A stretch of 35,688 bases of DNA from Micavibrio sp. UBA2705 (GTDB lineage: Bacteria; Pseudomonadota; Alphaproteobacteria; Micavibrionales; Micavibrionaceae), in contig DELD01000015.1 of the NCBI GenBank assembly GCA_002354205.1, positions 1 to 35,688 of the forward strand, written 5' to 3'. The notes under the pieces are model-generated. The model did no database searches. It was not told the origin of the DNA and saw nothing but the letters and a program-made list of their open reading frames with translations. Below, in pieces: positions 34,539 through 35,688 of the stretch. The position numbers and the translations under genes were made by a program. Within the stretch, counting starts at the first letter, position 1. Each line of letters opens with the position of its first letter.

Positions 34539-35411
34539 TTATACGTTGCCCGCAGAGCTGACGGTTGAGAACGACGATGCACGTTCGACCGTGCCATGTT
34601 CACCTGTCTGCGCATATAGACCGCGCACATCTTTAATGGAAGAAAACTTATCAGTCACGCCTAAAACAGTTTCCGCTCCACCTAAGAATAAATAGCCATC
34701 ACGTGCCATTTGCCTAGAAATCCCCTCCAAAACCTTCGCCTTAGTTGGGATATCAAAATAAATTAAGACATTGCGGCAGAAGACAACGTCGAACTGTCCC
34801 AAAGATGTCATCGGATCTAACAAATTGAAGTTTTTAAATGTAATCATCGATTTTATTTCATCGCTGATTTGCCATTTTTCCTCAACCTGCTTAAAAAAGC
34901 TCACCAGTTTTGTCACCGGCAAGCCGCGCTGCACTTCAAACTGCGAATATAGCCCCTGCTTAGCCGTTGCTAAAACGCGATCAGAAATATCCGTTGCTAT
35001 AATTTCAATCCTGACACCTTTAAGCTGCGCTTGTTTTTCTTTCAAGATCATCGCAATGGAGTATGGCTCTTGCCCCGATGAACACGCCGCGCACCAAATG
35101 CGTAATGTTTTGCCGCGTTTCGCATTTTCAATCAAATACGGCAAGACGACATTTTCAAAATTCTCAAAAGGACGAATGTCACGATAAAATGATGTTTCAT
35201 TCGTGGTCATCGCGTCAACAATTTCAGTGACGAGCGCAGGGTCAGGCAAAGCACGCAAATTTACACTCATCGCATCAAGTGACGGGTAGCCCCATTTCTT
35301 GGCAATCGGTGTAAGACGAGAATCCAGTAGATACGACTTATCTGGCGTTATATCTAAGCCTGATTTCTCGTATAAAAGATCCTTATATAAATCAAAATCT
35401 GCAATTTTCAT
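34539..35411 (-). CDS. cheR: Chemotaxis protein methyltransferase
   Basis: 290 residues. CheR methylates glutamates on chemoreceptors using S-adenosylmethionine and, with CheB, resets adaptation. A helical N-domain (residues 1-75) precedes the methyltransferase, with RIWCAACSSGQEPYSIAM as the SAM-binding motif (about 99-116) and FCRNVLIYFD (about 204-213). A Ser/Thr-rich tail follows. It starts 20 bases after the cheB stop on the same strand; the receptor, CheA and CheW genes are expected beyond the window. Confidence 0.97.
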   Translation of the reverse strand: MKIADFDLYKDLLYEKSGLDITPDKSYLLDSRLTPIAKKWGYPSLDAMSVNLRALPDPALVTEIVDAMTTNETSFYRDIRPFENFENVVLPYLIENAKRGKTLRIWCAACSSGQEPYSIAMILKEKQAQLKGVRIEIIATDISDRVLATAKQGLYSQFEVQRGLPVTKLVSFFKQVEEKWQISDEIKSMITFKNFNLLDPMTSLGQFDVVFCRNVLIYFDIPTKAKVLEGISRQMARDGYLFLGGAETVLGVTDKFSSIKDVRGLYAQTGEHGTVERASSFSTVSSAGNV

Positions 35412-35431
35412 TTTGTGCTCTTACGCAATCC

Positions 35432-35688
35432 TTAAAACATTAATCTACTAACATAGCTGCCAATTTGATCCAAGGGAAGTACTTCCATACATATTCCTTG
35501 ATTAGCAACCGCACCTGGCATTCCCCAAACAACACTTGATTGTTCATCTTGAGCGACAAGCCTGCCGCCTTTTTCTACAAATAACTTCGCACCTTCTAGG
35601 CCGTCCGCACCCATGCCTGTCAAAATAACACTCAAAAAAGATCCGCCATAAATGTCAATCAGGCTACGCAGCATCGGGTCAACAGATG
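35432..35688 (-). CDS. cheB: Protein-glutamate methylesterase, C-terminal fragment (5' end outside window)
   Basis: The last ~85 residues of the CheB methylesterase domain, open to the window edge. SVDPMLRSLIDIYG and VILTGMGADGLEG (with the catalytic Asp) are clear, as is the segment ending in SSVVWGMPGAVA. It removes methyl groups from receptors. The receiver domain and the Ser and His of the active site lie outside the window. The ATG at 35674 is internal, because the reading continues upstream with CheB-like sequence. Confidence 0.95.
   Translation of the reverse strand, partial: SVDPMLRSLIDIYGGSFLSVILTGMGADGLEGAKLFVEKGGRLVAQDEQSSVVWGMPGAVANQGICMEVLPLDQIGSYVSRLMF

Noticed and set aside
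34771..35187. 138-codon ORF antisense to cheR
   Set aside because: Shadow of the highly conserved cheR frame.

Overview
The window reads as chromosomal DNA of a Gram-negative alphaproteobacterium with a moderate, AT-leaning base composition. The evidence is a phaC-phaA-phaB cluster, an ssb/gyrA/coaD neighbourhood on one strand (an arrangement known from alphaproteobacteria), GckA-type glycerate kinase, ExoD, DUF502 and a cheR/cheB pair. A Micavibrionales/Rhodospirillales-like origin is possible, but I cannot fix the order from the sequence.

Layout. Positions 1-2458 (+) hold the 3' end of phaC, then phaA and phaB: polyhydroxyalkanoate synthesis from acetyl-CoA. Positions 2514-7011 (-) hold three envelope/regulatory genes: a DUF502 membrane protein, a stand-alone cyclic-nucleotide-binding protein, and a 1009-residue AsmA-type protein with a nine-G tract in its membrane anchor. 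Positions 7182-11324 (+) hold a 1380-residue protein of unknown family. I resolve it into two diverged GGDEF-type domains (one keeps the metal ligands, the other lacks them), a small beta-type segment, four ~30-residue repeats split by a six-proline linker, and a Gly/Ala-rich hydrophobic stretch. Cold-shock protein and M48 lipoprotein metalloprotease genes follow.

A tRNA-Lys with a good sigma-70 promoter (13338-13480, -) sits beside a decayed ORF. coaD (-) and carA (+) diverge. Between coaD and gyrA lies a patch of small orphan genes (about 15.9-19.7 kb): membrane and coiled-coil proteins, a protein with an Lcl_C/DUF1566-like tail, and a clear multiply-broken pseudogene. gyrA, two small genes and ssb follow on the minus strand.

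At 24737-27499 (+) is a Clp/Hsp100-type AAA+ protein. Its D2 ATPase is intact, its D1 has lost both Walker motifs, and its N-domain does not look like a Clp_N domain. A long hairpin plus T-run about 170 bases upstream suggests an attenuator or a small RNA. rpsU (-) and a periplasmic gamma-glutamyltransferase (+) follow. Last comes a tightly packed minus-strand run purH-exoD-dsbB-nitroreductase-gckA, preceded by cheB-cheR at the window edge.

The best candidates for undescribed biology are the tandem-GGDEF repeat protein and the Clp-like protein with a pseudo-ATPase D1. Nothing in the sequence directly links them to each other. I see no CRISPR array, intact insertion sequence or prophage.
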